Origin: Lunatimonas salinarum | GTDB taxonomy: Bacteria; Bacteroidota; Bacteroidia; Cytophagales; Cyclobacteriaceae | Assembly (NCBI RefSeq): GCF_017811155.1 | Contig: NZ_JACVCV010000010.1 | Coordinates: 1-64,000 of the forward strand | Reading direction: 5' to 3' | Length of the DNA: 64,000 nucleotides | Part shown: positions 62,924-64,000 of the stretch, piece by piece | How the letters are laid out: each line of letters begins with the position of its first letter | Position numbering within the stretch: position 1 is the stretch's first letter | Made by a program: the position numbers and the translations under genes | Notes under the pieces: model-generated | The model's database searches: none | Told to the model about the DNA's origin: nothing | The model's input: only the letters and a program-made list of their open reading frames with translations

Positions 62924-64000
62924 CTATTCCCAGCCTCCACCCAGCGCACGGTACAAATCCACCACGGTAAAAAACATTTGCCTCCGCGTATTAGTCATAC
63001 CCAGTTCCGCCTCTAGCACGCGGGATTGGGCAGTAATTACCTCCAAATAGGTAGCATATCCTCCGCGATAGAGTTCGTTTGCGGTAGATACCGCATTTAG
63101 CAAAACTGCTGTTTCTTCGTCTCGTAGACTGTACACGTTCCGTAGGTTTTCGATTCGTTGCAGCTTGTTCATCACTTCCCTGTACCCATTCAAAATCGCT
63201 TCTTGATAGGCAAAAACAGCTATTCGGCTACCTGCACTCGCTTCCTGATACCCAGCGCGGATACGGTTTTGGGCAAATAATGGCTGCGTAATGCCCCCCA
63301 GCAGTCCAACGGATATTGCTCCGGGAAATTGAAAGGCTGCGGGAATACTACGGTCATTTAAACCAATGTAAGGTGTCAATGAAAAGGAGGGCAAAAACGC
63401 CTTCCTTGCCGCTTCCACGTTGTATTCAGCGGCGCGTAGCTCGTGCTCGGCAATCTGAATATCGGGTCTACGTAACAGCATATCAGAAGGTACCCCTACC
63501 TCAGCGACAAAGGGAAGCTTGATCTGCATCAATGATTCAGCCCGTGGGATTTCAGTAGGAAATCGGCCAAGCAGGTAATTGAGGTGGTTTTCCGTTTCCA
63601 CTATTTCTTGCTGCTTCTCGTACAATAAACTACGGGTAGACAGCAGTTGGGCGGCAAATTGCTGTACCGCCAATTCAGTAGCCCTTCCGGCCGCCTTTTG
63701 AATACGTATCAGTTCCAAGGCCATTTCCTGAAACTCAATGTTGCGGCTGATAGTAGCCAGCTCAATATCCATCCCTAATAGGTCGTAATATAGCGTGGCT
63801 ATGTCAGCGACAAGATTTGTTACGACCAATTGCTTTCCCTTTTCCGTCGCTAACACCTGTTGAAAAGCCGCCTCCTTTTGGTCCCTTAGCTTACCCCACA
63901 AATCGATCTCCCATGTGCTTTGAAAACCCACAAAATTATTCTCCACCCGGTTGATAACATTCCGATCGCCGTTTACGGTACCATTCAGTAAATTCGGCCT
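62924..64000 (-). CDS. TolC/OprM-family outer-membrane efflux protein (partial)
   Basis: Reading frame stays open to the window's right edge, so the gene is cut (N-terminus missing; the GTG at 63946 is internal). At least 358 residues are visible. Outer-membrane factor of tripartite efflux pumps: repeated helices with SLLYEKQQEIVETENHLNYL and the second OEP repeat (RRPDIQIAEHELRAAEYNVE), as in the NodT/OprM group. The VPSDMLLRRPDIQ motif is diagnostic. Its RND pump and adaptor would lie to the right, outside the window. Confidence 0.92.
   Translation of the reverse strand, partial: RPNLLNGTVNGDRNVINRVENNFVGFQSTWEIDLWGKLRDQKEAAFQQVLATEKGKQLVVTNLVADIATLYYDLLGMDIELATISRNIEFQEMALELIRIQKAAGRATELAVQQFAAQLLSTRSLLYEKQQEIVETENHLNYLLGRFPTEIPRAESLMQIKLPFVAEVGVPSDMLLRRPDIQIAEHELRAAEYNVEAARKAFLPSFSLTPYIGLNDRSIPAAFQFPGAISVGLLGGITQPLFAQNRIRAGYQEASAGSRIAVFAYQEAILNGYREVMNKLQRIENLRNVYSLRDEETAVLLNAVSTANELYRGGYATYLEVITAQSRVLEAELGMTNTRRQMFFTVVDLYRALGGGWE

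Noticed and set aside
1-64000. IS elements, prophage, CRISPR arrays, rRNA operons
   Set aside because: No transposase or phage motifs, no regularly spaced short repeats and no rRNA sequence seen.

Overview
The window looks like a chromosomal segment of a Bacteroidota member of the Cytophagales, probably near Cyclobacteriaceae. I infer this from a SusC/SusD pair, six-bladed beta-propeller lipoproteins, A-rich start regions without Shine-Dalgarno sequences, Bacteroidota-type -7 elements (TAnnTTTG) before several genes, and Bacteroidota-style gene pairs. The species cannot be named from the sequence.

Layout. (1) 1-9724 is an accessory region. Three cassettes each carry a near-identical upstream repeat, a small peptide gene (identical-looking leader, unrelated cysteine-rich tail), a hairpin, and a divergent six-bladed beta-propeller lipoprotein. 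A glycosyltransferase/flippase-like pair and an orphan lipoprotein sit between cassettes two and three. (2) 9847-16652 holds htpG, an Rrf2 regulator, and an assimilatory sulfate reduction operon (cysH, sulfite reductase with an extra C-terminal domain, and two siroheme genes) that lacks ATP sulfurylase genes. (3) 16982-31878 is mostly housekeeping: aldehyde dehydrogenase, FeS-type photolyase, lysA, a two-component system, ridA, fumC, recJ, lptB and a GH3-like gene. (4) 31879-32328 is a gene-free, AT-rich stretch with four perfect DnaA boxes, a candidate origin or DnaA-binding locus. (5) 32329-38406 holds mazG, a Cys-rich membrane protein, glmM, cysteine desulfurase, a PLP dehydratase and dgt. 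(6) 38508-43808 is an isolated SusC/SusD pair with no degradative enzymes beside it. (7) 44418-54075 holds ileS, lspA, a four-gene set (CPP-tailed protein, 7TM protein, histidine kinase, LuxR-type regulator), and psd, cdsA and CPBP protease genes. (8) 54222-62380 holds dusB, an EamA transporter, mscS-type channel, glyS, a META lipoprotein, alr, an M20 amidohydrolase and an M23 peptidase. (9) 62534-62798 is a self-contained RNA gene, with promoter and terminator, that folds like a tRNA but has an oversized variable arm and no normal anticodon loop. A TolC-family gene runs off the right edge.

The two strongest candidates for something undescribed are the leader/variable-core peptide cassettes on the left and the tRNA-like RNA gene on the right. 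The DnaA-box cluster and the CPP-tail/7TM/kinase set follow. No IS elements, CRISPR arrays, rRNA genes or ordinary tRNA genes were seen. All family assignments come from reading motifs, not from a database search.
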